Positions 42,013 through 51,807 of a stretch of DNA of 64,000 nt are shown here, in pieces (position 1 is the stretch's first letter; each line of letters begins with the position of its first letter). The DNA is taken from the NCBI RefSeq assembly GCF_036409155.1, contig NZ_JAZGLW010000001.1:2046001-2110000 (forward strand). Reading direction: 5' to 3'. The DNA is from Mycobacterium sp. 050128 (lineage in GTDB: Bacteria > Actinomycetota > Actinomycetes > Mycobacteriales > Mycobacteriaceae). Made by a program: the position numbers and the translations under genes. Under the pieces are notes generated by a model. It worked only from the letters and a program-made list of their open reading frames with translations. It searched no databases and was not told the origin of the DNA.

Positions 42013-43314
42013 ATGACCGCGGCTACCGCCATACATTTTTTTCTCGAACTGGCCGTCATCCTCGGAGTCTGCCGGCTCGTGGGACTTGTTTCGCAACGAC
42101 TCGGACAGCCGCAAGTCGTCGGCGAGATGATCGCCGGTGTACTTCTAGGCCCGTCACTGCTGGGGCGGGTAGCGCCAGGGCTGCAACATCAGCTGTTTCC
42201 GCCGGGAGCAGCTAACACTGTGCTCTACACCGCAGCACAGATCGGCTTAGTCCTGTACATGTTTCTCGTCGGGCTCAACTTCGACGTCAACCTGCTCAGA
42301 CATCGCGCCGGCACCGCGGTGGCAGTGTCGGCCGCGGGCATCGTCACGCCACTCGCCCTGGGGGCTCTCATCGCCGTTCCCCTTCTGGCGCAAGGATTTT
42401 ATTTCGAAAAGGGTGTCTCGCTCGTCCTGGCAATGATGTTCTTGGGTGCGTCGATTGCTACCACCGCTTTCCCTATGCTCGCCCGAATAATCTTCGAACA
42501 ACGGCTGTCAGGGACACCTTTAGGCACCCTCGCCCTGATATGCGGTGCAACCGATGACGCGTTTTCATGGTGCATCCTCGCGGTTGTTCTGGCCGTCCAC
42601 CGTGGCAGCCCCATGATGGCCGTCTCCGCAATTGTCGGCGGAATCTTCTACACGCTGTTGCTGTTGACCCTCGGTCGCCGGGCATTGGCTCGATTGGGCA
42701 CCAAATCGGAACGCGAGAATTCGGTGTCGGCATCGACGCTCAGCACGGTTCTGATTCTGCTCATGACCTGCGCGTGGTTCACCGACAGTATCGGCATATA
42801 TGCGATATTCGGAGCCTTCGTGCTGGGGGTTGCTATGCCTTCAGGACGCTTCGCTCACCAACTCACCGCGTGCCTCGAGCCACTCGTCACCACCCTGTTG
42901 CTGCCACTGTTCTTTGTGTACTCGGGCCTCAACACCCAGGTCGGTCTTGTCAACAGTGGGAAGCTTTGGCTGGTGGCGGCGGGAATCCTCGTCGTTTCGG
43001 TCGCGGGAAAGGGAGTCGCGTGCGCATTGGCCGCGTGGCTGAGGAAAGTGCCAGTTCGTGAAGCCATCGCCATAGGGTCACTCATGAATGCGCGCGGCTT
43101 GATCGAGCTCATTCTTCTCAACATCGGACTCCACTCCGGAATCATCACGCCGACGCTGTTCAGCATTTTGGTCTTGGTTGCCATCGTCACCACTCTGATG
43201 GCGACACCGCTATTCGAATGGGTATACGGTCGCCGGCGCGTAGACGAATCGCTGCCCACGGATGCGACTGGTGAGGACGCGGCCACTGAAGAGGTTCAAT
43301 TAGAGATTAGTTAA
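42013..43314 (+). CDS. CPA2-family cation:proton antiporter
   Basis: The 433-residue membrane protein has about 12 hydrophobic segments. The CPA2 features are GQPQVVGEMIAGVLLGPSLLG in the first helices, a GATDDAFSW segment with the paired acidic residues of electrogenic exchangers, and GSLMNARGLIELILLNIGL. It probably exchanges Na+ or K+ for protons. Such antiporters occur in several natural-product clusters. It heads a run of same-strand genes ending with an ABC exporter. Confidence 0.9.
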   Translation: MTAATAIHFFLELAVILGVCRLVGLVSQRLGQPQVVGEMIAGVLLGPSLLGRVAPGLQHQLFPPGAANTVLYTAAQIGLVLYMFLVGLNFDVNLLRHRAGTAVAVSAAGIVTPLALGALIAVPLLAQGFYFEKGVSLVLAMMFLGASIATTAFPMLARIIFEQRLSGTPLGTLALICGATDDAFSWCILAVVLAVHRGSPMMAVSAIVGGIFYTLLLLTLGRRALARLGTKSERENSVSASTLSTVLILLMTCAWFTDSIGIYAIFGAFVLGVAMPSGRFAHQLTACLEPLVTTLLLPLFFVYSGLNTQVGLVNSGKLWLVAAGILVVSVAGKGVACALAAWLRKVPVREAIAIGSLMNARGLIELILLNIGLHSGIITPTLFSILVLVAIVTTLMATPLFEWVYGRRRVDESLPTDATGEDAATEEVQLEIS

Positions 43315-43501
43315 GTAAAGATAATAGATTTCATTTCCGCCCCGGCGCTGCTGCGCGGTGGCGGCTCAAGTGCGTACGTCGGAGAGCCGTTGTCGCGCAG
43401 TGCGTTTAGCCAGGAGCACGGCGTCCCGGCGGGCTGCGACCGGCTACGTCACAAGTGTTGCCAGAAATGTATTTCCGTGTAAGTTCTTAACTATTAAGTG
43501 A

Positions 43502-45298
43502 GTGAATCATCGGCTGGGGGAGTTGAGACTTATGGACGCGCGAGCGCAGCTCTCAAAGTTGAGCGTGGACGCACGTGAGGAGTTGGCGCGCCGGATCGCG
43601 GGACTGTTGGAGACCGACGCAGACGCTCCCGACCACGACGTCACGATCATCGGCAGCGGTGTGGCGGGACTGACGCTGGCACTCGAAATCGGCACGGCAC
43701 GGCCTCAGACGCGCATCCTGATCGTTTCACCGACCTCGTATCCGGTACCCGAGATCACCCATACCGTCGGCGAGTCGACCGTGGAGGTGTCCGCCCATTA
43801 TTTTCGGGACCGTCTTGGCCTCACCGATCATTTGCAATCAGCGCAGCTACGCAAAATGGGCCTGCGCATGTTCTTCACTCACGAAGCCAACACCGATATC
43901 GCTGCGCGAATGGAGCTCGGCAGCTCCACGTTCGTCCCTCAAGTCACCTATCAGATCGATCGCGGCCGGTTGGAAAACGAACTCCACCAACGGTGCATGG
44001 CGCACGGTGTGCAAATCCTCAGCGGCCGAGTTGTCGACGTTGAGTTCGGTGTGGCGGGTCGGCCGAACACGGTCTCAGTGCAGAGTGGTGAGACGGTGAC
44101 GCACACGACGACTCGTTGGGTGGTCGATGCATCGGGACGAAACCGGGCGTTGTCGCGACGGCTGGGGTTGCGGCGCGCCAACGAGCACAACTGCAACGCC
44201 GTCTGGCTTCGCGTGGCAACGGAAATCGATGTCGGCCAATGGAGCGATGACCCGGCCTGGCAAGCGCGACTTGTCGAGGGCGACCGGGCGCTGTCGACCA
44301 ATCATCTTATGGGCGAGGGGTATTGGGTATGGCTGATCCGACTCGCATCCGGGTCGACCAGCGTCGGCATCGTCGCCGACCCAGCAGTGCACGAATTCGA
44401 CGATTTCAACACCCTCGCAAAGGCTTTGGCGTGGCTTGGCGACCGAGAGCCGCAATGCGCCGCGGTTCTGGCAGAGCACGAACATCTGATCAAAGATTTC
44501 CGGGTCATGAAGAACTACAGTCACGGCGCCACGCAGGTCTACGACGGCCGTAGCCGTTGGTGCCTCACGGGTGACTCGGGGGTCTTCCTGGATCCCCTGT
44601 ATTCCTCGGGACTCGATCTAGTAGCGATCGGTAACGGCCTCATCACGGACATGATCGCCCGAGAGCTCGACGGGGAAAACGTCATCGCCCGGGCCGCGGT
44701 GAGCGACTCCCTCTTTCGGTCCCTCACCGAGATGTGGCTGGCGGTGTATTGCCATCAATACCCGCTGATGGGCTCACCGGCCGTGATGTCGGCGAAGGTG
44801 ATCTGGGACATCGCGTTCTACTGGGGGTTTGTCGGCTTCTTGTACGTTAACGGTCGGTTTGTGAGTGTCGCGGACGATCCTCAAGTGGTGCCATACCTGG
44901 AGGGATTGATCACGCTGAGCAATCGCACTCAACGTTTCTTTCGGGAGTGGGCAGCGGTCGAAACCGCCCAGCCCTCAAGGCGATTCGTGGATTTGTACGC
45001 GCCGCTGAATTTCATGACGACACTGCACACCGCCATGATGGGTCAGCCCTCGGAATTCATCGCCGGGTTCGAGGCGAATTCTCAGTTGTTGCATCAGCTG
45101 GCGGGACAGCTGGTGGAAGCGGTCATTTCGGACAAGAGCAGTCGTTTCACCGAGGACAACGTCATGCGGCAGGCTCAGGCGTGGCAGCGCGATCCGTATC
45201 TACGTGAACTCCGTTCCGGTTACCGCCGACGGCAGACCGTCAATCCGATCAGTCACACCTGGTTGATCCAGACAACACCAGCACTCCAACTTCATTGA
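43502..45298 (+). CDS. flavin-dependent halogenase-like enzyme of the PKS cluster
   Basis: The 598-residue flavoprotein has the FAD fold GSGVAG (Gly51-Gly56), the GEST motif (residues 90-93), a WxW-type YWVWLIRL segment, and GDSGVFLDPLYSSGLDL. The last is the region that in halogenases reads DPxxSSG. These features fit the FAD-dependent halogenase/oxidoreductase superfamily. True chlorination needs the conserved Lys, which I cannot place. An N-terminal helical stretch (LSKLSVDAREELARRIAGL) precedes the fold. GTG at 43502 or ATG at 43532 may be the start. Confidence 0.8.
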   Translation: MNHRLGELRLMDARAQLSKLSVDAREELARRIAGLLETDADAPDHDVTIIGSGVAGLTLALEIGTARPQTRILIVSPTSYPVPEITHTVGESTVEVSAHYFRDRLGLTDHLQSAQLRKMGLRMFFTHEANTDIAARMELGSSTFVPQVTYQIDRGRLENELHQRCMAHGVQILSGRVVDVEFGVAGRPNTVSVQSGETVTHTTTRWVVDASGRNRALSRRLGLRRANEHNCNAVWLRVATEIDVGQWSDDPAWQARLVEGDRALSTNHLMGEGYWVWLIRLASGSTSVGIVADPAVHEFDDFNTLAKALAWLGDREPQCAAVLAEHEHLIKDFRVMKNYSHGATQVYDGRSRWCLTGDSGVFLDPLYSSGLDLVAIGNGLITDMIARELDGENVIARAAVSDSLFRSLTEMWLAVYCHQYPLMGSPAVMSAKVIWDIAFYWGFVGFLYVNGRFVSVADDPQVVPYLEGLITLSNRTQRFFREWAAVETAQPSRRFVDLYAPLNFMTTLHTAMMGQPSEFIAGFEANSQLLHQLAGQLVEAVISDKSSRFTEDNVMRQAQAWQRDPYLRELRSGYRRRQTVNPISHTWLIQTTPALQLH

Positions 45299-45392
45299 TA
45301 TTCAATAGGATTTCGCACAGCCCTCATCTCGGTGCTGCAAATTCGGCGTCGCGGCCGCCGATGCCCAAAGCTGTGCTACGTGGGGCGAAAGG

Positions 45393-48300
45393 ATGAGCAT
45401 GCCCACTGCGCACGACGCGCGCGAACCGTTGGCGATCGTCGGAATCGGGTGTCGATTTCCCGGCGATGCCGACACCCCGCAACGCTATTGGGACTTGCTG
45501 CGCAGCGGCATGGACGCCACCCGTGAGGTTCCCCAAACACGTTGGGACGCGGATAAATACTACGATCCGCACGCGGCAAAAGCCGGAAAGATGGTGACCC
45601 GCCGAGGCGGATTCCTGCGCGAGATCGACCAATTCGATCCGCAATTTTTCGGCATATCGCCTCGTGAGGCGCATCTGCTGGATCCGCAACAGCGTCTCTT
45701 ACTGCAGACCACGTGGGAGGCACTCGAGGATGCCGGAATACCCGCAGACCGCCTCGCCGGCAGCGAAGTCGGGGTATTCGTCGGCGGGTTCACGCTCGAC
45801 TATCAATTGCTGCAAAACCAAGGCAGAACCAGTCGCTACCGATTCAAGACCCATTCCGCCACGGGAATGATGATGACCATGCTGGCCAACCGCATCTCGT
45901 TCGCGTTTGACTTCCGCGGACCGAGCATGACCATAGATACGGCATGCTCGAGTTCGCTGGTCGCGGTACACCTTGCGGCGTCGAGTATTTGGAACGGCGA
46001 ATGCGCTCTCGCGCTTGCCGGCGGGGTCAACATCATGATCGGCCCCAACACCGCGATCGCCGAATCCAAAAGCGGGTTCCTGAGCCCCGACGGACGCTGC
46101 AAGGCTTTCGACGAGTCCGCTGACGGATACGCGCGAGGCGAGGGCGGCGCCGTCGTAGTCATCAAACCGTTGAAGCAAGCACTGAGCGACGGGGATGAAA
46201 TCTACGCCCAGATCCTGGGTACCGCGGTGAGTCAGGACGGCCGCACCGACAGCATCACCGTACCCAGCGCCCGGGCGCAGGAAGCGGCCATTGCCAGGGC
46301 ATTACGTGATGCCAACGTTCACCCCCACGACATCGGCTATGTCGAGGCGCATGGCACCGGAACCCCAGTCGGCGACCCGGTGGAGGTGCAGGCGCTCGCC
46401 CGCGCGTTGGCCGCCGGCCGGCCTGCAAACGATCCGTTGCTGATCGGATCGGTCAAAACCAATATCGGGCATCTTGAGGCCGGTGCCGGGGTGGCCGGAT
46501 TGATCAAAGCGGCCTTGGTCCTCAAGCACGCTTACATCCCACCGACTCTGCATCTCGAGACGCCGAATAGCCGGATGCCGCTAGTCAAATGGAACATCGA
46601 TATTCCCCGGACCGGTCGCGTGTTTCCGGATGTCAAACGACGGATCGCCGGGGTCAATTCTTTCGGCTTCGGCGGCACCAACGCGCATGTCGTGCTTGCC
46701 GAACCCCCGGAGCCGATCGGCGTGCCGGACCCCAAACCTTCGCCGCCGTTGCCGCTGGCCATATTTCCGATCTCGGCGCGCTCCGAGGAAGCGCTTGCGG
46801 CGACAGCCGACCAGCTGGCCCGATACTTGAGTGAACATCCCGACGTCACGGCGCAGGACTTCGGCTACACGCTCAGCCAACGTCGCTCACATATGAATTA
46901 TCGCCGTGCTGTCATCGCGGCAAGCACCGCTGACGCACGAGACCAGCTGCGAGGCCTCGCGGAAAGTGAGCGCGCGGTGGTGGGTCGCACACCAGCGAGT
47001 GCCCCCAAGGTGGCGTTTGTGTGTACCGGCATGGGCCCGCAGTGGTGGAAGATGTGCCGGGGACTCTTAGGCGTCTATCCGGCCTTCACCGACTGCATCA
47101 CACGATGCGATCGAGAGCTCTCCCGCTACGCTGACTGGTCGCTGATCGAGGAGCTGACAGCAGACGAGACCCATTCGCGGATGGCTGAAACGCATATCGC
47201 CCAGCCGGCCAACTTCGCAATCCAAGTAGCACTGGCCGCGCAATTTCAGGCATTCGGCATCACTCCCGACGCCGTGATCGGTCACAGCGCGGGTGAGGTC
47301 GCCGCGCACTACCTGGCCGGGGTGCTCACCTTCGAGCAAGCGATCCATGTGATCTACCATCGAAGCCGCCTGCAGCAGCGAACGAGTGGACTGGGGCGCA
47401 TGCTCGCCGTCGGTCTCGACGTGGAATCGCTCACCGCAATCATTGACGACACGGCGCTCGCCGACCACCGACAACGGATTTCCGTCGCCGCCGTCAACAG
47501 CCCGACCGCCGTGACGGTCGCGGGAGCCGACGATGCCCTGAATGATATTGCCCGTCAACTCGATCAGCGCCAGGTCTTCAATCGGTTCCTCGCGGTGCAG
47601 GTGCCGTACCACACCCACTACATGGAGGCGGTGAAAGACGAACTCTATGCGTCGCTGGACGGACTGTGCACGGCCGCAGCGTCGCTTCCGCTGTATTCCA
47701 CGGTGACCGGCGACCGGTTGGACCGCTACGCCGCAGGGGCCGCCTACTGGTGGCAAAACACCCGCGCCACTGTGCTTTTCGAACCGGCGGTGCGCCGGAT
47801 GCTCGAGGACGGGTATACCCACTTCGTCGAACTGGGCCCGCATCCTGTGCTGGCAACCTCGTTGGTCGAGATCGCCGCCTCCCAGCAGACCGACGTGGTC
47901 GTGCTGCCGGCGCAACGGCGCGATACAGACGACAGTCGCGCGCTGATGAATTGCATTGGCGCACTGCACTGTCACGGGCGCTCGATCGCATGGGACTCGT
48001 TCTTTGCCCAGCAGCACGCACGCCTGCTGAAGCTTCCGCCGTACCCGTGGCAGTCCAAGCGCTACTGGAACGAGACCCCCGAAGCGATCGAGGAGTTGCA
48101 CTACAAACCGGTACATCCGCTATTGGGGCAGCCGGTGAGCGCCATACACCCGACCTGGGAAGTCGAGCTGAGTGCTACCCGCATCCCGTTTCTCGCGGAT
48201 CATCAAGTGCAGGGAAGCGTCCTGGTGCCCGGGGCGGTATACGTCGAGATGGCCCTCGCCGCCGCCGCGGAAGCCTACGGATCGGCCGAGTACAGCGTCA

Positions 48301-50939
48301 ACAACCTGACGCTGCACCGCGCCGTCATCCTCGATGACACCTGCGATCCCATACTGCGGACCACCCTTGACCAAAACAGCGGCACACTGGAATTCGCTTC
48401 GTTCACAGCAACGGCCGGTGGGGACGTCAAGTGGACCATAACGGCCACCGCCGAGCTCAACACGCTGCCTCGGGCGCCGCGGCCGAATGACATCGTGAGT
48501 GGGGCAGGGGAGGCCGCCAGCATCGCCGGCGCCGAGTTCTACGCACGAACCCAAGCCGTCGGTTTGGCATACGGCGACGCATTTCGAACCGTCGCCGATG
48601 TCACTGCCGGAGAAGGGTGGGCCACGGCCCGGCTCATCATTCCGGCAGCGCTGCGCGAAACCCTCGACGCATTCCGCTTCCATCCCGCTCTCATAGACGG
48701 CGCATTCCAAACACTCTTGGGAACACCACTTTTCGAATCCGAGTCGAATGAAAGTCCCTATCTTCCAGTTCGCCTGCGGCACAGCGCCGTCTATCGTCGG
48801 CCCGAAGAACACATGACTGTGCACGTACGCGTCGTCGCCGCCAACGAGGACGAGATCGAAAGCGATATCACCATCACGGCTGAGCAAGGCGAGCCGCTCG
48901 CCGTATTCAACGGTTTCACCGTGCGCTCATTGGGCGCCGCGTCTCGGATGTCGCCCGAACGGGTGGACAAGGGTCTGCTGGAAATCGAGTGGGTGCCACG
49001 TCCGGACAGCCAACGTCCGCAACGGGCGGCGTCAACTCCGACAGCCGGTTGCTCATGGCTCGTGTTGGCGGACAACGCAGGCTTCGGGGCAACGCTCGCC
49101 GAGCAGATGCGGCGCTGCGGTGAACGCGTCTACACCGTTGGCCATCAGTCCGTAGCCGCGCTTAGCCGAGTCGACGGCGAGTACACGCTCGACCCGTCAC
49201 AGCCGGAGCAGCTGAGGCAGCTACTCCAAACTCAACTCGACCGTGAGGGTGGCCTCGCCGGGATCATCGACTGCTGGCCGCTTGATATTTCCTCGGAAAC
49301 AGACCACCGCCTAGGCCTTTTCGCGATACTTCACTTGGTCAAGGCTCTCGTAGACCATGACACCGTTGCACCACGCCTCTATGTGGTGACCGCCAATGCG
49401 CAGCCGGCGCTGCCCAGCGACACTCCGGTTGCACCGCACGCGGCCCTGTGGGGACTCGGCCGAGTGATCGGTCATCAAGAATTCGTCAAACACTGGGGCG
49501 GGCTCATCGACATCGACGAGCGCGACGACCAGGCCAACAGTGCTGTCCGCGTTTGCGAGCACATTCTCGACGGTGATCCCGAAGACCAGATTGCCCTCCG
49601 TGAGAGCGCGACATTGGTACCCCGTCTTCGGAAGAGCAGCACCCTGGCGGCCAAAACCTTTCCGACCAAACTTCCTCCCGACGCGACATACATCGTCACC
49701 GGCGGGGCTGGGGCTCTTGGTCGAGTTGTCGCAACCTACCTCGCCGAGCGGGGCGCGCGACATATTGCCCTGCTCTGCCGAAGCAAAGTTCCGCCAAGAG
49801 ACAGTTGGGCGCGGGTCGGACCCGAAGACCGGCATTACGCGATCATCGAAACCATCGGAAAAGTCGAGCGTCTCGGTGCCCGGGTGACCACCGCCAGCGT
49901 GGACATCACCGACGTCGACCAGGTTAAGTCGTGGATTGCCAACCATATTCGTCATGGCGGTGCGCCAGTGCGCGGAATATTCCACGCCGCGGGAGTCGTC
50001 GATGACAAACTCTTGGTGAACATGACCGAAGCCGACTTCGAGCGGGTGTTGGCGCCCAAGGTCACCGGCACCCGAGTGCTGCACGAAACCTTCCTGGAGC
50101 ACGATCTGGAGTTCTTTGTGATGTTCGGATCGGCCGGTTCGGTCATCGCCTCACCCGGTCAAGGCAACTATGCGGCGGCCAACGCGTATCTTGACGCCTT
50201 CGCGCACTACCGTCGAGCCAACGGGCTGCCGGCTCTCACCATTGGATGGGGACCTTGGTCAGTCGGCATGGTCAAAGAGCTGAAACTGGAGAAACTGTAC
50301 GCGCAGCGAGGAATTGAGCTCATCACTGCGGCAACGGGTACCAAGATTCTGGATCGGCTTATCAACCAGAAGCTCTCCGCCGTGATCGCATTCGGCGCCG
50401 ACTGGGCGCGGGTGCGCAGCGGGCTCGGCGGACAGTTGCCGCCAATGTTCTCCGAGCTGGGTGTCACCGAATCATCCTGCGCGGATACGGATTCGACATC
50501 GTCAATTCGAGAATTGCTAGCTGCCTGCCCAGAGGCCGACCGGTTCGGCCTGGTCGCTCGCCAAGTGCGCCAAGTCGTCTCCGCCGTCTTCGACCTGGCC
50601 GTCACTGATATCGCACCCGACGATGGACTCGACGACCTTGGCCTCGATTCAATGATGGCAATGGATTTCAGGTCCAGGATCAACGCATTGTTCGCCATCG
50701 ACGTGCCGGTGCTCGAACTGCTCAGGGGCGTCAGCGTCAACTCCCTTGCCGCGCGCATACTTGACGAGCTCGCGCCGGCCGTTCCGGACCGACATGCGTC
50801 CGGTGACGTGCCCGAGCTCACCACGGTGGATGAGGTCGATCGGCTGATCGAACGGTTATCCGAGACCGACCTGCGCGAAGTTCTTGCCGCACTGCAGGAA
50901 CAACCTGTCGAACAGGACACCTCGGAGGCGCACCCGTGA
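45393..50939 (+). CDS. type I polyketide synthase, KS-AT-DH-KR-ACP
   Basis: This 1848-residue single-module synthase has five domains. KS carries Cys185 (TACSSSL) and the EAHGTGT and KTNIGHLEAGAG histidines. AT has Ser632 in GHSAGEV. DH has His937 in HQVQGSVLVP and the Asp of LIDGAFQTL. KR has TGGAGALG, Ser in FGSAGS and the Y-x3-N of GNYAAAN. ACP has Ser1753 in LGLDSMMA. There is no ER and no thioesterase. The AT specificity motif reads VPYH where malonyl-type ATs have HAFH. The composition equals 6-methylsalicylate-type synthases, but I do not claim that product. The exporter starts 1 base after its stop. Confidence 0.93.
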   Translation: MSMPTAHDAREPLAIVGIGCRFPGDADTPQRYWDLLRSGMDATREVPQTRWDADKYYDPHAAKAGKMVTRRGGFLREIDQFDPQFFGISPREAHLLDPQQRLLLQTTWEALEDAGIPADRLAGSEVGVFVGGFTLDYQLLQNQGRTSRYRFKTHSATGMMMTMLANRISFAFDFRGPSMTIDTACSSSLVAVHLAASSIWNGECALALAGGVNIMIGPNTAIAESKSGFLSPDGRCKAFDESADGYARGEGGAVVVIKPLKQALSDGDEIYAQILGTAVSQDGRTDSITVPSARAQEAAIARALRDANVHPHDIGYVEAHGTGTPVGDPVEVQALARALAAGRPANDPLLIGSVKTNIGHLEAGAGVAGLIKAALVLKHAYIPPTLHLETPNSRMPLVKWNIDIPRTGRVFPDVKRRIAGVNSFGFGGTNAHVVLAEPPEPIGVPDPKPSPPLPLAIFPISARSEEALAATADQLARYLSEHPDVTAQDFGYTLSQRRSHMNYRRAVIAASTADARDQLRGLAESERAVVGRTPASAPKVAFVCTGMGPQWWKMCRGLLGVYPAFTDCITRCDRELSRYADWSLIEELTADETHSRMAETHIAQPANFAIQVALAAQFQAFGITPDAVIGHSAGEVAAHYLAGVLTFEQAIHVIYHRSRLQQRTSGLGRMLAVGLDVESLTAIIDDTALADHRQRISVAAVNSPTAVTVAGADDALNDIARQLDQRQVFNRFLAVQVPYHTHYMEAVKDELYASLDGLCTAAASLPLYSTVTGDRLDRYAAGAAYWWQNTRATVLFEPAVRRMLEDGYTHFVELGPHPVLATSLVEIAASQQTDVVVLPAQRRDTDDSRALMNCIGALHCHGRSIAWDSFFAQQHARLLKLPPYPWQSKRYWNETPEAIEELHYKPVHPLLGQPVSAIHPTWEVELSATRIPFLADHQVQGSVLVPGAVYVEMALAAAAEAYGSAEYSVNNLTLHRAVILDDTCDPILRTTLDQNSGTLEFASFTATAGGDVKWTITATAELNTLPRAPRPNDIVSGAGEAASIAGAEFYARTQAVGLAYGDAFRTVADVTAGEGWATARLIIPAALRETLDAFRFHPALIDGAFQTLLGTPLFESESNESPYLPVRLRHSAVYRRPEEHMTVHVRVVAANEDEIESDITITAEQGEPLAVFNGFTVRSLGAASRMSPERVDKGLLEIEWVPRPDSQRPQRAASTPTAGCSWLVLADNAGFGATLAEQMRRCGERVYTVGHQSVAALSRVDGEYTLDPSQPEQLRQLLQTQLDREGGLAGIIDCWPLDISSETDHRLGLFAILHLVKALVDHDTVAPRLYVVTANAQPALPSDTPVAPHAALWGLGRVIGHQEFVKHWGGLIDIDERDDQANSAVRVCEHILDGDPEDQIALRESATLVPRLRKSSTLAAKTFPTKLPPDATYIVTGGAGALGRVVATYLAERGARHIALLCRSKVPPRDSWARVGPEDRHYAIIETIGKVERLGARVTTASVDITDVDQVKSWIANHIRHGGAPVRGIFHAAGVVDDKLLVNMTEADFERVLAPKVTGTRVLHETFLEHDLEFFVMFGSAGSVIASPGQGNYAAANAYLDAFAHYRRANGLPALTIGWGPWSVGMVKELKLEKLYAQRGIELITAATGTKILDRLINQKLSAVIAFGADWARVRSGLGGQLPPMFSELGVTESSCADTDSTSSIRELLAACPEADRFGLVARQVRQVVSAVFDLAVTDIAPDDGLDDLGLDSMMAMDFRSRINALFAIDVPVLELLRGVSVNSLAARILDELAPAVPDRHASGDVPELTTVDEVDRLIERLSETDLREVLAALQEQPVEQDTSEAHP

Positions 50940-50940
50940 C

Positions 50941-51807
50941 ATGGCAGTCGCAATGACGGGCGCCGGTCGGTCATCCGCGGTACATGTTCGGGGGTTGTCG
51001 AAGGCGTATGGGCAACTCCGGGCAGTTCGCGACCTTGATCTCGACGTCGGCTATGGCCAAATCTTTGCGATATTGGGTCCCAACGGCGCAGGCAAGTCGA
51101 CGACCATCGAAATTCTCGAGGGACATCGGAAACGCGACGCCGGGCAGGTGCTGGTACTGGGTGAGGACCCCGGAACCGCCGGCCGGAGCTGGCGCGCCAA
51201 GATCGGCATCGTGCTGCAGGAGGCCAGTGACGCCGGGATGCTGACGGTGTCGGAAACCGTGCGCATGTTCACCAAGTCCTACGGCAAGGCCCGAGATCCC
51301 GCCGATGTGTTGGGCCTCGTCGGCCTCGACTCGGCATCCGGCTCGAAGGTCAGAACGCTGTCCGGCGGGCAACGTCGCCGACTTGACGTTGCGTTAGGCA
51401 TCATCGGCATGCCGGAAATACTGTTTCTCGACGAACCGACAACCGGCTTCGACCCGGACGCCCGTCGGCGCTTCTGGGACCTGATCAGACGGTTGGCGGC
51501 CGACGGGACGACGATTCTGCTGACCACCCACTACCTGGAAGAGGCTGCGGCCCTGGCGGATCGGGTAGCGGTGCTTGCCCACGGGAGCGTCGTGGCAATG
51601 GACTCGCCGGCACGACTCACCGGCTACGTCAGCTCGGCCGCGACGGTCCGTTGGATCGAAGGAGACACGGTTCACGTCGAGGAGACCGAGCACCCGACTG
51701 AATTGATCCGGCAGCGGTCGGAGGGTGGGGCGGAATTGGAGCAGCTGACGGTCTCTCGGCCCACGCTTGAAGACGCATACCTACATTTGATCGGCCACGC
51801 CGGATGA
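50941..51807 (+). CDS. DrrA-like ABC exporter ATP-binding protein
   Basis: The 288-residue ABC ATPase of the drug-resistance (DrrA/CcmA) type has Walker A GPNGAGKST, signature LSGGQRRRL, Walker B ILFLDEPTTGFD and switch His in TTHYLEEA. ATG at 50941 is 1 base past the PKS stop; the end overlaps the permease by 4 bases. It most likely powers export of the polyketide made by the upstream enzymes, or of a toxic intermediate. Confidence 0.93.
   Translation: MAVAMTGAGRSSAVHVRGLSKAYGQLRAVRDLDLDVGYGQIFAILGPNGAGKSTTIEILEGHRKRDAGQVLVLGEDPGTAGRSWRAKIGIVLQEASDAGMLTVSETVRMFTKSYGKARDPADVLGLVGLDSASGSKVRTLSGGQRRRLDVALGIIGMPEILFLDEPTTGFDPDARRRFWDLIRRLAADGTTILLTTHYLEEAAALADRVAVLAHGSVVAMDSPARLTGYVSSAATVRWIEGDTVHVEETEHPTELIRQRSEGGAELEQLTVSRPTLEDAYLHLIGHAG

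Noticed and set aside
41874..42215. 113-residue plus-strand frame overlapping the antiporter start
   Set aside because: Arg-rich, no domain, overlaps a well-supported antiporter gene in another frame.
45393..50939. Enediyne-type or mas-type PKS reading
   Set aside because: Domain order is KS-AT-DH-KR-ACP. Enediyne synthases have ACP before KR-DH, and mas-type enzymes carry an ER domain and longer chains.
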